Source: Georgenia sp. EYE_87
GTDB lineage: Bacteria; Actinomycetota; Actinomycetes; Actinomycetales; Actinomycetaceae
NCBI RefSeq assembly: GCF_023148685.1
Contig: NZ_JAHXNL010000009.1
Location: forward strand, 62,001 to 126,000
Reading direction: 5' to 3'
DNA length: 64,000 nucleotides
Within the stretch, counting starts at the first letter, position 1, and every line of letters starts with the position of its first letter. Positions 1 to 8,738 of the stretch are shown here, piece after piece. The position numbers were made by a program, and so were the translations under genes. The notes below the pieces were generated by a model. It did not search any database. It was not told the origin of the DNA and saw nothing but the letters and a program-made list of their open reading frames with translations.

Positions 1-889
1 CGGCCATGCGTGTGGCCTGGCCGGTGGTGAACATGACCATCGCGGCGTCGTCGGTGTAGTCCATGTAGTCCATGAACAGGTCGCCGTTCGCGCCGTTGCC
101 GCAGGACCGCTTCGGGAACGTGGGCACGCCGGTGTTCGGTCCGGCCTGGTTGGGGGTGTCGTCCACCTCGTCGCTCCCGTGGCAGCCGGTGCCGTCGTCG
201 CCCCAGATGTGGAACAGGTTGAGCCAGTGGCCGACCTCGTGGGTGGCGGTGCGGCCCAGGTTGAACGGCGCCCGCGCGGTGCCGGTGGTGCCGAAGCCCG
301 TGTAGGTGATCACGACGCCGTCGGTCGCGGCCTCGCCGCCCGGGAACTGGGCGTAGCCGAGCAGCCCGTCGCGCAGCGTGCAGACCCAGATGTTCAGGTA
401 CCTCTCGGCGGGCCAGGCGTCGGCGCCGCCGCTGTCGGTGAACTTCACGGCGTCGTCGGTGCTGAAGGACCGCACGGTCGTCATCCGGCGGGTGATGCCG
501 GTGGTCGGCTGGCCCGCGGGGTCCGTCGTCGCGAGGTAGAACTCCACGCGGGTGTCGGCGACCAGGTCCCGGAAGGCGTCGGGCACGTCGGCGACGTCCG
601 GGTTGGCGGCCCGGAAGTCCTGGTTGAGCACGTCGATCTGCGTGCGGATCTGCTCGTCCGAGACCTCGTCCTCGGGCGAGGACGAGACCACGTGGACGAC
701 GACGGGGATACGCGCGATCTCGCGGGCGTCGAGCACCAGGCTCGACTCCAGCTCGATGGTGAGGTTCTCGAGCTCGGACCGCGCGGCGCGGTACGCCTCG
801 GAGGTGGTGAGCAGGCGGCGGTGGACGTCCATGGCGCCGCAGGAGCGCCGGGTGGGCGGTTGCTGGAGGGTGGGGTCGGTGGAGGACAT
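1..889 (-). CDS. M43-family (pappalysin-like) zinc metalloprotease, 3' end outside window
   Basis: About 296 residues are visible, open to the window edge. The zinc-protease motif [11 protein letters not shown] lies at residues 217-227 (His217, Glu218, His221, His227), with a likely Met-turn (MDYMDY) near residues 273-278; both fit the M43 family, which cleaves peptide bonds using one zinc. No signal peptide is seen: the N-terminus is polar, so export, if any, is non-classical. The ATG at 889 sits 17 bases after the stop of the protease-nuclease gene, with a GAGG-type ribosome site, so the two form an operon. The substrate is unknown. The C-terminal end cannot be judged. Confidence 0.85.
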   Translation of the reverse strand, partial: MSSTDPTLQQPPTRRSCGAMDVHRRLLTTSEAYRAARSELENLTIELESSLVLDAREIARIPVVVHVVSSSPEDEVSDEQIRTQIDVLNQDFRAANPDVADVPDAFRDLVADTRVEFYLATTDPAGQPTTGITRRMTTVRSFSTDDAVKFTDSGGADAWPAERYLNIWVCTLRDGLLGYAQFPGGEAATDGVVITYTGFGTTGTARAPFNLGRTATHEVGHWLNLFHIWGDDGTGCHGSDEVDDTPNQAGPNTGVPTFPKRSCGNGANGDLFMDYMDYTDDAAMVMFTTGQATRMA

Positions 890-906
890 GGGTCAGCCTC
901 GGTCGG

Positions 907-3282
907 TCACGGCGCGGTCAGGACGAGGTCGTCGGGGCGCAGGATCTCGCGCGGGAGGGGCACGGCCTCGAGCAGGTCGAGGGGGTCCCCGGCGACGTAG
1001 GGGTCCCAGCCGAGGCCGGTCAGGGCGGCGATCCGGCGGACGGGGACCTGGAAGGTGCGGTAGGCACCGAAGGAGAAGGCCTCGGCACCCTCGGCGACCT
1101 CGTCGAGGAGCGCGGCCTGGCTCAGCAGGTAGCCGGTGGCGGAGAGCCGCCCGGCGGTGGTGACCATGGCGACGACCTTCCAGAACTGCCGCGGGAGGCG
1201 GACGCCCCGGTAGGGCGGGTCGTCGGGGTCGAGCACCGGCCCGGTGACGACGCTGACCAGCAGGTCGGCGGTGTCGGTGTTGTGCAGGATGTAGTCCTCG
1301 AGGCCGAGCCAGAGGGTCTGCCCGGCGTTGAAGTCGTGGTGCTGCGGGGTGCAGTTCGTGAAGTGGAAGGTGTCGTCGTTGGCGGCCTTCGCGACCGGCC
1401 CCCACGCCGGGTCGAGGCGCCGCACGAGGTGGCCGCGGTCCAGCGGGTTGTCCCGGTAGACCTCCTCGCCGGCCTGCTCCTCGGCCGGCAGCCGCGGGTC
1501 GAGGTACCAGCGGTCGCGCTCGCGGCTCGGCCGCTGTGCGAGCTTGCCGTCGATGTTGACCGCGGTGAAGAGCGCGAGCCTGCGCGGCCGGTGCATCACG
1601 ACGCTGAAGTGGTGGTACCGCAGCTCCTGGGAGGCGACCGCGGCCAGGTCGGCGCCGACCACCGGCAGCGGCAGCTCGTGGCCCCCGCCCAGGAAGTGCG
1701 GGTCGTACCCGGCCCGAGAGGCGTAGTCCGGGTCGATGGCGATGGCCTCCGCGGACGCCGTCCCGGCGTCGCCGGTGATCGCCGGGGCGACGGCGGACGG
1801 CACGTCCGCGGGGGAGGGCGGGCCCGCCGTTGCTGCGCGGGCGGGCGTGGCGGGGGTGGGCGTGGCGGGGGCCGGCGGGGTCACGGCGGGCGCCGGGCCG
1901 AGCTCGACCGTGATGCGCAGCGGCACCTCGAACGTCACCGAGCCGGCGGCGCCGCCGGGCCCCGCGGCGGGGAGCGTGGCCGGAAGGCTCAGGGCCTGGG
2001 CCCCGGCGGCCCGCACCTGCGCCGCCACGGCGTCCGCCGAGCGGTCCGGCGGGGACTCGGCCGACCGTTCGGTCGCCTGCCCGGAGTCCGCCGTCGGGCC
2101 GTGGGTGGCGCGCGGCGTCCGCAGCGGCACCGGGCGGGGGGCGTCCGCCCTCTCGGCGTCGAGCACCGCCTGCGCCCTCGGTCGCCAGGGCGCCGGCAGG
2201 TCGGGCAGCCTGGACTCGAGGCAGCGCAGGATGCGGCTGATCCGGATGCCCTCGTTGAGGAACGTGTACGCGGGCACGTGCTGGGGCGTCCGCACGCTGG
2301 CGTGGTGGAGCGCGACGACCTCCCACTGGTCGTTGAACACCGGCGACCCGGACGAGCCGGGCTCGGTGTCGGCGGAGTAGTGCAGGACGAGCTCGGGGAT
2401 GTCGATGAGCCGGTTCTCGCGCAGCACGATCTGCTTCCGGCGGCCGCCGGGGTGCTGCACGATCGTCACGGACTCGCCGATGATGACCGTGCCCTGGGCG
2501 GCGATGAGCTTGTTGTACCCGAAGCGGGCGAGCACCTCCGGCGGTGCGTCGACCGCCACGAGCGCGAAGTCGAGGTCGCGGTCGGCGAGGAAGAAGGCCT
2601 CCGGGTCGAAGGGGAGGATCTCGGTGGGCAGGGGGAGCCCGTCGACGCCGTCCTGGTAGTTGAACTCCACGACGCCGGTGCGGGCGGCGTCCGCGTCGGG
2701 CAGGACGTGGTGGTTGGTCAGCAGCAGGGCCGGGGAGACGAGGAAGCCGGTGCCGTAGCCGTGGACCACCGCGCGGGCGTCGCGCATGTGCACCCGGCCG
2801 ATCGGGCGCTGCGCCTCGACGCCGGACTCGAGGTAGCGCACGCCGAGGAAGTCGGCGGTGTTGATGACCTTCTCGAGCAGCTCGGCCGTGGCCCGCTCGT
2901 CCTCCCTCACCCCGTTCGCGGTGGGCAGGGACTCCAGCGGGGACTCGGCCAGGGCGTCGGCGAGCGGGCTCTCCTCGGCGTTGGCGAAGTAGGTGCGCAG
3001 CCGGCCGAGCCGCTTCGCGATGCGATCAGGGTCGTCGGCCGCGGCCAGCCCGGCGGGGCCGCGGAGCTGCTGTTCGTGCTCGCTGCGCTCGCCGGACCGC
3101 TCCTCCATGCGCCGGACGGCGAGCTCGCGCTGGTGGTCGAGCTCCTCGGGGAAGGGGCCCTGCTCGGGTCCGCCGGCACGCCCGTCGGGGGCGGAGCCGT
3201 CGCCGGAGACCGCGCCCGAGGCGCCGGGCGGACCCTCTGCCTGGGTCCCGCGCGGATCGGTCGGAGGTGTCACGATGGCCAT
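907..3282 (-). CDS. trypsin/V8-like serine protease fused to a NUC1-type DNA/RNA non-specific endonuclease
   Basis: A protein of 791 residues from the ATG at 3282 (a GTG at 3294 is an alternative; neither has a clear ribosome site). Residues 1-145 are a polar helical lead. Residues about 150-355 are a chymotrypsin-fold protease: His191/192 in TNHHV, Asp238 in DRDLDF, Ser311 in GSSGSP. A long Pro/Ala/Thr-rich linker (about 365-515) leads to a nuclease of the endonuclease G family, with the DRGH motif at 615-618 and a metal-site Asn in FTNCTPQHHDFN at 641-652. No signal peptide. Combining a protease and a nuclease in one unexported chain suggests a conflict or cell-killing effector (inference). 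It heads an operon with the M43 protease. Confidence 0.88.
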   Translation of the reverse strand: MAIVTPPTDPRGTQAEGPPGASGAVSGDGSAPDGRAGGPEQGPFPEELDHQRELAVRRMEERSGERSEHEQQLRGPAGLAAADDPDRIAKRLGRLRTYFANAEESPLADALAESPLESLPTANGVREDERATAELLEKVINTADFLGVRYLESGVEAQRPIGRVHMRDARAVVHGYGTGFLVSPALLLTNHHVLPDADAARTGVVEFNYQDGVDGLPLPTEILPFDPEAFFLADRDLDFALVAVDAPPEVLARFGYNKLIAAQGTVIIGESVTIVQHPGGRRKQIVLRENRLIDIPELVLHYSADTEPGSSGSPVFNDQWEVVALHHASVRTPQHVPAYTFLNEGIRISRILRCLESRLPDLPAPWRPRAQAVLDAERADAPRPVPLRTPRATHGPTADSGQATERSAESPPDRSADAVAAQVRAAGAQALSLPATLPAAGPGGAAGSVTFEVPLRITVELGPAPAVTPPAPATPTPATPARAATAGPPSPADVPSAVAPAITGDAGTASAEAIAIDPDYASRAGYDPHFLGGGHELPLPVVGADLAAVASQELRYHHFSVVMHRPRRLALFTAVNIDGKLAQRPSRERDRWYLDPRLPAEEQAGEEVYRDNPLDRGHLVRRLDPAWGPVAKAANDDTFHFTNCTPQHHDFNAGQTLWLGLEDYILHNTDTADLLVSVVTGPVLDPDDPPYRGVRLPRQFWKVVAMVTTAGRLSATGYLLSQAALLDEVAEGAEAFSFGAYRTFQVPVRRIAALTGLGWDPYVAGDPLDLLEAVPLPREILRPDDLVLTAP

Positions 3283-3304
3283 GACCGCACCCACTTGCGT
3301 CGAC

Positions 3305-3350
3305 GTTGACGAGTGCTGCCTCTCAGTGTTGACGAGTGCTGCCTCTCAGT
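3305..3350. repeat. perfect 23-bp tandem duplication
   Basis: Two identical 23-base copies (3305-3327 and 3328-3350, each beginning gttgacgagtgctgcc) lie 23 bases upstream of the ATG of the protease-nuclease gene. GTCGAC flanks both sides (3299-3304 and 3351-3356). It could be a tandem operator or a recent slippage product. Confidence 0.9.
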
Positions 3351-3389
3351 GTCGACGTCGCCGGTCCCCGGGACAAGAGGTTGCCGCGA

Positions 3390-3408
3390 ATTGCGGACGA
3401 ATCGCAAT
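3390..3408. promoter_or_regulatory. inverted repeat, possible operator
   Basis: ATTGCG (3390-3395) and CGCAAT (3403-3408) are perfect inverted arms with a 7-base spacer, in a locally A/T-richer stretch between divergent genes. It is operator-like by position only; no regulator is identified. Confidence 0.3.
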
Positions 3409-3542
3409 CACCGCCGCACGCGCGGCTGCTCCACCGGGTCGCCGGCGACGGCGTGAGGCGGGCCTTCCGGCGGTCGGTGGCAGGAACCTGTCGTGACCGC
3501 CACTGCTCGCGGTCGCACGACCGTTGGGCCGCCGGTCCTCCC

Positions 3543-3613
3543 TACGCTGGGTTCACGGCCGGACAACGACGTCCGGCCGAGCCAACGGTGGCTCGATCTT
3601 GTCGGGGGACATC
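3543..3613 (+). promoter_or_regulatory. -10 box and hairpin leader (copy A of a repeated leader)
   Basis: TACGCT at 3543-3548 fits a -10 box. Eight bases later a perfect 9-bp inverted repeat begins: cggccggac (3556-3564), 6-base loop, gtccggccg (3571-3579). It is followed by GCCAAC, CGATC and a GGGGGA ribosome site before the ATG at 3614. The same order, spacing and much of the sequence recur at 55969-56039. The hairpin would sit at or near the transcript 5' end, so it may act as an operator or as an RNA element. Confidence 0.5.
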
Positions 3614-4387
3614 ATGTGCGACGGGTGCGGTGGTCAGCAGTCTCGATTCACGGGGCAGGCCGTTCCTGCGGGCCTCACGGGCCAGCCCTTCCCGGCGGGT
3701 GCTGTGAACGCGACCCGGCCGCCCGACGCTCCGGTGCAGCGGCCACCGCGGATGCCGCTGTCCATCGACGGCAGCGAGGAGGACCCGCGTTCGATCGTCG
3801 AGCTCAAGGACGTGCGCTTGCACTATGTCTTGGACGAGGACGCCGCCAGCGGCACGATGCTCAACGTCTTCACCCGCCAGGGCGACGCCGAGGAGTACTT
3901 CGCCGGGACCGTCAAGCGCGCGCTCATCCCGGAGCGCCGGCGCCGCGAGAAGCTCGCGGAGCCCGACGAGGCACCACCGGGCGTCACCACGGTCAACCCC
4001 AAGCTCTTCGCCCAGGGCGCGGCGTCGTACGCCGCGGCCGCCTCCTACCCGGGCGGCGTCCCGCCGGGCGGCGGCTACCTCGACTTCTACGAGCACATCG
4101 ACTGGGGCGGCTGCTCCTGGCGGATCCTGGAGTCCGGCAAGCTCACCTGGAACCTCAGCCAGCTCATGGCCTGCGGCTTCATGTGGTGGGGGTGGATCAG
4201 CGCGGACCGGAGGATCTCCTGCGTCGACGCGCTCCTGAGCGGTGAGAAGCCGATCTACATCCTGTGCGACCAGCAGAACCTCGGCGGGAACTGGTTCTGG
4301 CTGCCCGGCCGCTCCTTCGTCCCGAGCCTCGTGCCCTACGGCTGGAACGACCGGGCCCGCTCCTCGACGGTGATGTACTTCTCCTGA
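3614..4387 (+). CDS. beta/gamma-crystallin-like domain protein
   Basis: A protein of 257 residues. The ATG at 3614 is preferred over upstream starts because GGGGGAC lies 4 bases before it. The N-terminus has a CxxC (MCDGC) and a Pro-rich stretch without a signal peptide. A middle segment (about 60-125) is unassigned and ends in a basic run. From about residue 155 the sequence resembles crystallin-type Greek-key repeats: FYEHIDWGGCSW then ILCDQQNLGGNWFW, each followed by a DR/ND-type turn with serines. Such domains often bind calcium or surface ligands, but the canonical calcium motif is imperfect here. Its leader resembles that of the gene at 56040. Role unknown. Confidence 0.7.
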   Translation: MCDGCGGQQSRFTGQAVPAGLTGQPFPAGAVNATRPPDAPVQRPPRMPLSIDGSEEDPRSIVELKDVRLHYVLDEDAASGTMLNVFTRQGDAEEYFAGTVKRALIPERRRREKLAEPDEAPPGVTTVNPKLFAQGAASYAAAASYPGGVPPGGGYLDFYEHIDWGGCSWRILESGKLTWNLSQLMACGFMWWGWISADRRISCVDALLSGEKPIYILCDQQNLGGNWFWLPGRSFVPSLVPYGWNDRARSSTVMYFS

Positions 4388-4412
4388 CCAACGCGCGACC
4401 TATCGTGGGGTC

Positions 4413-7061
4413 GTGGATCTCCTCGAACGGCACGAGGAGCTCGCCGCACTGACACTGGCCCGCGACGACGCGGCCGGCGGGCGCGGCTCGGTGGTCCTCG
4501 TCTCGGGGGAGCCGGGGATCGGCAAGACCGCGCTCGTCACGCGATTCGTCCGCGACGCCGCGTCGGGCGCGCGGGTGCTGTGGGGCGCCTGCGACGACCT
4601 GCGCGTGCCCCGCCCGCTGGGGCCGCTGCGAGACGTCGCCGGCGACGTCGGCGCCCCGCTGAGGGACGCGCTGTCCGGGCAGGCGACCCAGGAGATCCAC
4701 TCGCTCGTGCTCGCCGAGCTGACCCGTCCACCCGGCCCCGTCGTGCTCGTGGTCGAGGACCTCCACTGGGCCGACGACGCCACGCTCGACCTCGTCGCCG
4801 TGATCGGGCGCCGGATCGCGACCCTGCCCGCCCTCCTCGTCCTCACGCTCCGCGCCGGGGAGGTCCCGCCCGGCCACCGCGTCCACGCCACGCTGGGCGC
4901 GGTCCCCGCCGGGAACCTCGTCCACCTGCGCCCCGCGCCGCTCTCGCCCGACGCCGTCGCAGCCCTGGCCGGGACCGACGCCGGCCGGGTGTACGCGCTC
5001 ACCGGCGGCAACCCGTTCTTCGTCACGGAGCTGGTCACGTCCGCGGGGGAGGAGCTGCCGCCGTCGGTCTCCAACGCCGTCCTCGGCCGTGCGGCGCGGC
5101 TGACGCCGGGCGCCCGGGAGCTGGTCGAGCTCGTCTCGGTGGTCCCGACCCGGCTGGCGACCGCGGTGCTGGACGACGTGCTGCCCGGGTGGGCCACGGC
5201 GGCCGAGGAGCCGGAGCGGTCGGGGCTGCTCACGGTCTCCGAGCGGGACGTCCGGTTCCGCCACGAGCTCGCCCGCGCGGCGGTGCGCTCCGCCCTGCCG
5301 GTCGCGCGCCGTCGCCTGCTGCACGCCCGGATCCTGGCGGCGCTCCGGCGCCGCGGGGCCGACCCGGCCGAGCTGGTCCACCACGCGGAGGCGGCGGGCG
5401 ACGTCGACGCCGTCGCCGAGCACGTGCTGACCGCGGCCCGCCGCGCCGCCGCCCTGGAGTCGAACCGCGAGGCGTACGCCCACTACCGCCGGGCCGCCGA
5501 CTTCGCCGACCGGCTGGCGACGGCGGAGCGGGCCGCCCTGTTCGAGGAGCTGGCCGGCGCCGCCTACGTCGCCGGGCACCTCGAGGACGCCCTCCCCGCG
5601 GTCCGCCGGGCTGCGGCGCTCTACCGGGAGCTGGGCCGGACGGCGGACGTGGGGCGCTGCACGCGGCTGCTGTCGCGGTACCACTGGTACGCCGGCGACG
5701 GCGCCGCCGCCGAGGAACGGGCCCGCGAGGCGGTGGCCATCCTCGAGCCGCTCGGCGACTCGGCCGAGCTGGCCCGCGCCTGCAGCGGGCTGTCCCAGCT
5801 CGCCATGCTCGCCGACCGGGCGGAGGAGGCGCTCGACTGGGGCGGGCGGGCCCTCGACCTCGCCGCCCGCATCGGCGACGAGTCCACCCGCGCGCACGCC
5901 CTCGTCAACATCGGCTCCGTCCGGATCGAGGCGGACCCGGCCGACACCAGCACGCTGGAGGAGGCGTTCCGGGTGGCCGACGCGGCCGGCGACCGGCACG
6001 AGGCGGTGCGCGCCCTCCTCAACCTCGGCTACTCCCTGCTGTGCTGGGCACGCCCGGCGCCGGCCCTGCGCGCGACCGAGCGTGCCGTCGCGTACGCGGA
6101 CGAGCACCAGGTCGACACCCTGCTCTCGTACTGCCGGGCCCTGCTGGCCTGGCTGCGGCTGAGGGCGGGGGAGTGGGACGAGGCGGAGCGGCTGGCGCGT
6201 GCCGAGCTCGCCACGGGGAGCAACGTCGCCGAGCTCCTCGCCCGCACCGTCCTGACCGAGCTGGCCGTGCGCCGGGGAGATCCGGAGGCCGCGGAGCTCC
6301 TGGCGGACCTGGCCCGGCGCACCGAGCCCACCGGCGAGCTCCAGCGCATCGAGCCGGTGCTCGAGCTCGAGGTCGAGTGGGCCCTGACCCGTGGCGGCCC
6401 GATGCCGCTGCACCGGCTGGACCGGGTGGTGGAGCTGCTCCGCGAGGCCGGGACGCCCGGGGGATGGGGCCGGGACCGGGTGGCCGCCTGGTCCGCGGTT
6501 GCCGCGGAGCCGTCGGAGATCACCGTCGCCAGGGAGCCGCCGGGGCCCGCCGCCGCCGAGGAGCCGCCCCGGCTCGCCGTCGGCGGCCAGCCGCCGGGTT
6601 CCGCCGGCGCGGGCCCGGAGCCGTTCGCGGCCATGGCGCGGGGAGACTGGGGCGCCGCCGCCGAGGCGTTCGGCGCCGTCGGGTGGCGCTACGACGAGGC
6701 CTTGATGCTGTCCCTGCTCGGGACGGAGGAGGCCCTGACCCGAGCGCTCGAGCTCGCCCGCACGCTGGGGGCCGAGCCCCTCGTGCGCCGGGTCGGCGAG
6801 CGGTTGCACGGTCTGGGCGTGCCGGTGCCCCGCGGGCCGAACGTGGCCACCCGCGCGAACCCGGCCGGGCTGACCGCACGCCAGCGCGAGATCGCCGCGC
6901 TGCTCGTCGAGGGCCTGGGCAACGCGGAGATCGCGGAGCGGCTGTTCCTGTCCCGGCGCACCGTCGAGCACCACGTGGCCGCGGTGCTGGCGAAGTTCGG
7001 GGCGCACGACCGCCGGGAGGCCGCGCGCCGCGCCCACGAGCTGCTCAGACCGGGCGGCTGA
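4413..7061 (+). CDS. large LuxR-family transcriptional regulator with AAA/STAND-type ATPase domain
   Basis: A protein of 882 residues of the LAL type. Walker A GEPGIGKT is at 32-39, Walker B VVLVVEDLHW at about 110-119, then a long helical TPR-like region, an Ala/Pro-rich linker near 690-730, and a C-terminal LuxR helix-turn-helix (about 818-880, LTARQREIAALL...RTVEHHV). A TATCGT box at 4401-4406, 6 bases before the GTG, suggests a leaderless transcript. LAL proteins are ATP-dependent activators responding to small molecules or proteins; the target is not evident, though the adjacent crystallin and protease genes are candidates. Confidence 0.92.
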   Translation: MDLLERHEELAALTLARDDAAGGRGSVVLVSGEPGIGKTALVTRFVRDAASGARVLWGACDDLRVPRPLGPLRDVAGDVGAPLRDALSGQATQEIHSLVLAELTRPPGPVVLVVEDLHWADDATLDLVAVIGRRIATLPALLVLTLRAGEVPPGHRVHATLGAVPAGNLVHLRPAPLSPDAVAALAGTDAGRVYALTGGNPFFVTELVTSAGEELPPSVSNAVLGRAARLTPGARELVELVSVVPTRLATAVLDDVLPGWATAAEEPERSGLLTVSERDVRFRHELARAAVRSALPVARRRLLHARILAALRRRGADPAELVHHAEAAGDVDAVAEHVLTAARRAAALESNREAYAHYRRAADFADRLATAERAALFEELAGAAYVAGHLEDALPAVRRAAALYRELGRTADVGRCTRLLSRYHWYAGDGAAAEERAREAVAILEPLGDSAELARACSGLSQLAMLADRAEEALDWGGRALDLAARIGDESTRAHALVNIGSVRIEADPADTSTLEEAFRVADAAGDRHEAVRALLNLGYSLLCWARPAPALRATERAVAYADEHQVDTLLSYCRALLAWLRLRAGEWDEAERLARAELATGSNVAELLARTVLTELAVRRGDPEAAELLADLARRTEPTGELQRIEPVLELEVEWALTRGGPMPLHRLDRVVELLREAGTPGGWGRDRVAAWSAVAAEPSEITVAREPPGPAAAEEPPRLAVGGQPPGSAGAGPEPFAAMARGDWGAAAEAFGAVGWRYDEALMLSLLGTEEALTRALELARTLGAEPLVRRVGERLHGLGVPVPRGPNVATRANPAGLTARQREIAALLVEGLGNAEIAERLFLSRRTVEHHVAAVLAKFGAHDRREAARRAHELLRPGG

Positions 7062-7091
7062 CGGACGCGGCTGCTCAGGCCGGACGGCTGA
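7040..7091. repeat. imperfect 23-bp direct repeat across a convergent gene boundary
   Basis: gctgctcagaccgggcggct at 7040 recurs at 7069 with three changes over 23 bases. The first copy encodes the C-terminus of the LuxR regulator and the second supplies the last codons and stop region of the leftward methyltransferase. Confidence 0.6.
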
Positions 7092-7860
7092 GGGGCCTGC
7101 GCGCCAGCACGGTCACGCTGCGCACCCCGTACCGACTGCTCGCCCGCTGCGCCCGCGCCGACACGAACCGGTAGGGGTTGTCCCGTCGCCGCTCCACCTG
7201 CAGGCCGGCGGCCTCGATCGCCCCGAGGTACTCCTCCACCTGCGCGGCGCCGCCGATGCACGCGGCCCACAGCTCGGCGTCGGCGGTGATGGCGTCACCG
7301 AGCGCGGTCTCGCTGACGATGTCCGCCAGCACCAGCCGGCCCCCGGGCCGCAGCACCCGGGCGGCCTCGGCGAACACCCGGGCCTTGTCCGGGGAGAGGT
7401 TGACCACGCCGTTGGAGATGACGGCGTCGAAGGAGGCGTCCGGGAACGGCAGGTCCTCGATCCGACCCTCGACCAGCTCGACCGCGAGCCCCGCTCCCGC
7501 GGCCAGCGTGGCGGCCTTGGCCAGCTGCGCCGTCGTCAGGTCGACCCCGACCACCCGGCCGGTCGGCCCGACCTGGGTGGCCGCGACGAAGGAGTCGGTG
7601 CCCGACCCCGAGCCGAGGTCCAGCACCGCCTCACCGAGGCGGAGGTCCGCCAGGTCGAAGAAGTAGCCGACGCCGGCGAACGAGTCGACCGCCGCGGCCG
7701 GGAGCCGGTCCAGCGTCTCGGCCGGGTAGCCGAGCCGCTCCGCGAGGGGGCGGCCCAGCTCGAAGTGGTAGGCGGCCTCCGGGTGCGTCGCGACCGCGCT
7801 GTACATCGCCTTGACCCGGGCCTCGAGGTCGACGACGTCGACGGCGGTGCGAAGGCTCAT
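7075..7860 (-). CDS. class I SAM methyltransferase, ArsM-like
   Basis: A protein of 261 residues starting at the ATG at 7860, whose bases overlap the stop of the OsmC gene (ATGA), showing coupling. Motif I VLDLGSGSGT is at residues 79-88. The layout (GRPLAERLGY, VVNLSPDK, ADIVSE, LWAACIGGA) follows arsenite methyltransferases, but the first cysteine expected before VVNL is Gly151; only Cys201 in CIGGA remains. True ArsM enzymes need several cysteines, so this is probably a relative with another substrate. The last codons derive from a duplicated repeat. Confidence 0.75.
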   Translation of the reverse strand: MSLRTAVDVVDLEARVKAMYSAVATHPEAAYHFELGRPLAERLGYPAETLDRLPAAAVDSFAGVGYFFDLADLRLGEAVLDLGSGSGTDSFVAATQVGPTGRVVGVDLTTAQLAKAATLAAGAGLAVELVEGRIEDLPFPDASFDAVISNGVVNLSPDKARVFAEAARVLRPGGRLVLADIVSETALGDAITADAELWAACIGGAAQVEEYLGAIEAAGLQVERRRDNPYRFVSARAQRASSRYGVRSVTVLARRPLSRPA

Positions 7861-8441
7861 GACCGCACCTCCGTCGTCGCCCGCCGGGCCTCCAGGGTGG
7901 TGGTGACCGGCACCGGGTTGGCGAGGATGTCGCGCACCGGCGAGGTCTCCTGGACGTACCGGCACAGCTCGGCGAGCTGGTCGTCGTCGGCGTTCGGGCT
8001 CGAGACCGTGAGGTGGGCGCGGACGGCGGAGAACCCCGCCCTCGGCCCGGCCAGGCCGAGGAACGCCCGAACGTCGATGTCGCCCTCGACCTCGTAGCGC
8101 ATCGAGCTGATCTCAATGCCCCGGGCGGCGGCGTTGGCCGCGAAGCCGACGGCGTAGCAGAAGCCCAGGGCCTGCAGCACGAGCTCGACGGCGTTCGGGC
8201 CGCGGTTGGCGCCGAGCAGGACGGGTGGCTCGTCGCCGTCGAGCGTGAACGGGGCCGCCCTGCTCTCGTCCGGCGCGCCGGCGTGGACGAAGTGCCCGAT
8301 CCGGCCGACGTTGTGGGTGCCGTCCACCCACGACGTCGTGGCCCGGAAGGTGAACATCGCGAGCTCCGGCTCGGCCTTGATCGCGTCGATCGTCGCCAGG
8401 AGCCGGTCGACGTCGATGCCGTTGGTGACTGTCGTGGACAT
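7857..8441 (-). CDS. OsmC family protein (organic hydroperoxide / redox protein)
   Basis: A protein of 194 residues with the ATG at 8441 preceded by a strong GAGGAGGA ribosome site. OsmC-fold enzymes reduce organic peroxides with a cysteine pair; here Cys95 (LGFCYAVG) and Cys160 (AELCRYV) are the expected peroxidatic and resolving residues. It is translationally coupled to the downstream methyltransferase, so both probably work on one stress or detoxification task. Confidence 0.85.
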   Translation of the reverse strand: MSTTVTNGIDVDRLLATIDAIKAEPELAMFTFRATTSWVDGTHNVGRIGHFVHAGAPDESRAAPFTLDGDEPPVLLGANRGPNAVELVLQALGFCYAVGFAANAAARGIEISSMRYEVEGDIDVRAFLGLAGPRAGFSAVRAHLTVSSPNADDDQLAELCRYVQETSPVRDILANPVPVTTTLEARRATTEVRS

Positions 8442-8738
8442 CGGGTCCTCCTCTGGTGGTCCGATGCCAGCGAAGGTAGGCCGCGCCCCTGTGCGGGGAC
8501 ATCGGTGCCGCCCGCCCAACTCTGCCGGCGCCCTACCCAGAAATGGGGGCGCCCGTGCGCGGCCCGGAACTCACGGCCAGAGGCTCCCGGAGCTCGGCCG
8601 GGCGCCGGAGCTCGGCCGGGCGCCGGAGCTCGGCCGAGCTCCGGTGCTCAGATGGCCGCCGGCGCTCACAGCCTCGTCACAGGCCCGTCCCCGGGCCGTC
8701 AGGCTGGACGGCCGGGTGGCCGCCGTCGTCGCCTCCCG
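8442..8738. other. intergenic region with 18-bp repeats
   Basis: A 297-base gap between the PPOX gene and OsmC, both leftward. It holds the OsmC ribosome site and the 18-bp tandem repeats at 8589-8642. Short reading frames crossing it are repeat-driven and not believed. No clear -35/-10 pair was identified. Confidence 0.6.
8589..8642. repeat. 18-bp tandem repeat, three copies
   Basis: Unit ggagctcggccgggcgcc occurs at 8589-8606 and 8607-8624, with a third diverged copy at 8625-8642 (ggagctcggccgagctcc). It is rich in SacI-like GAGCTC palindromes and lies upstream of the OsmC gene. Confidence 0.9.

Larger units (their letters stand above)
3283..3613. other. divergent intergenic region between the protease-nuclease operon and the crystallin gene
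   Basis: This 331-base gap carries no convincing gene. It holds a perfect 23-bp tandem duplication, an ATTGCG/CGCAAT inverted repeat, and the hairpin leader of the crystallin gene, each listed separately. Confidence 0.7.

Noticed and set aside
179-1000. Long plus-strand reading frame opposite the M43 protease
   Set aside because: It is antisense to a clear protease with an intact zinc motif, has Gly/Arg/Val-rich shadow composition and no ribosome site.
1282-3309. 675-residue plus-strand frame over the protease-nuclease gene
   Set aside because: Shadow frame created by third-position GC bias; the opposite strand has two complete catalytic domains.
4197-7037. 946-residue minus-strand frame over the LuxR regulator
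   Set aside because: Low-complexity composition with no domain, opposite to a canonical LAL regulator.
8589-8642. CRISPR-like array
   Set aside because: Repeats are contiguous without unique spacers, only three units, and no cas gene is present.
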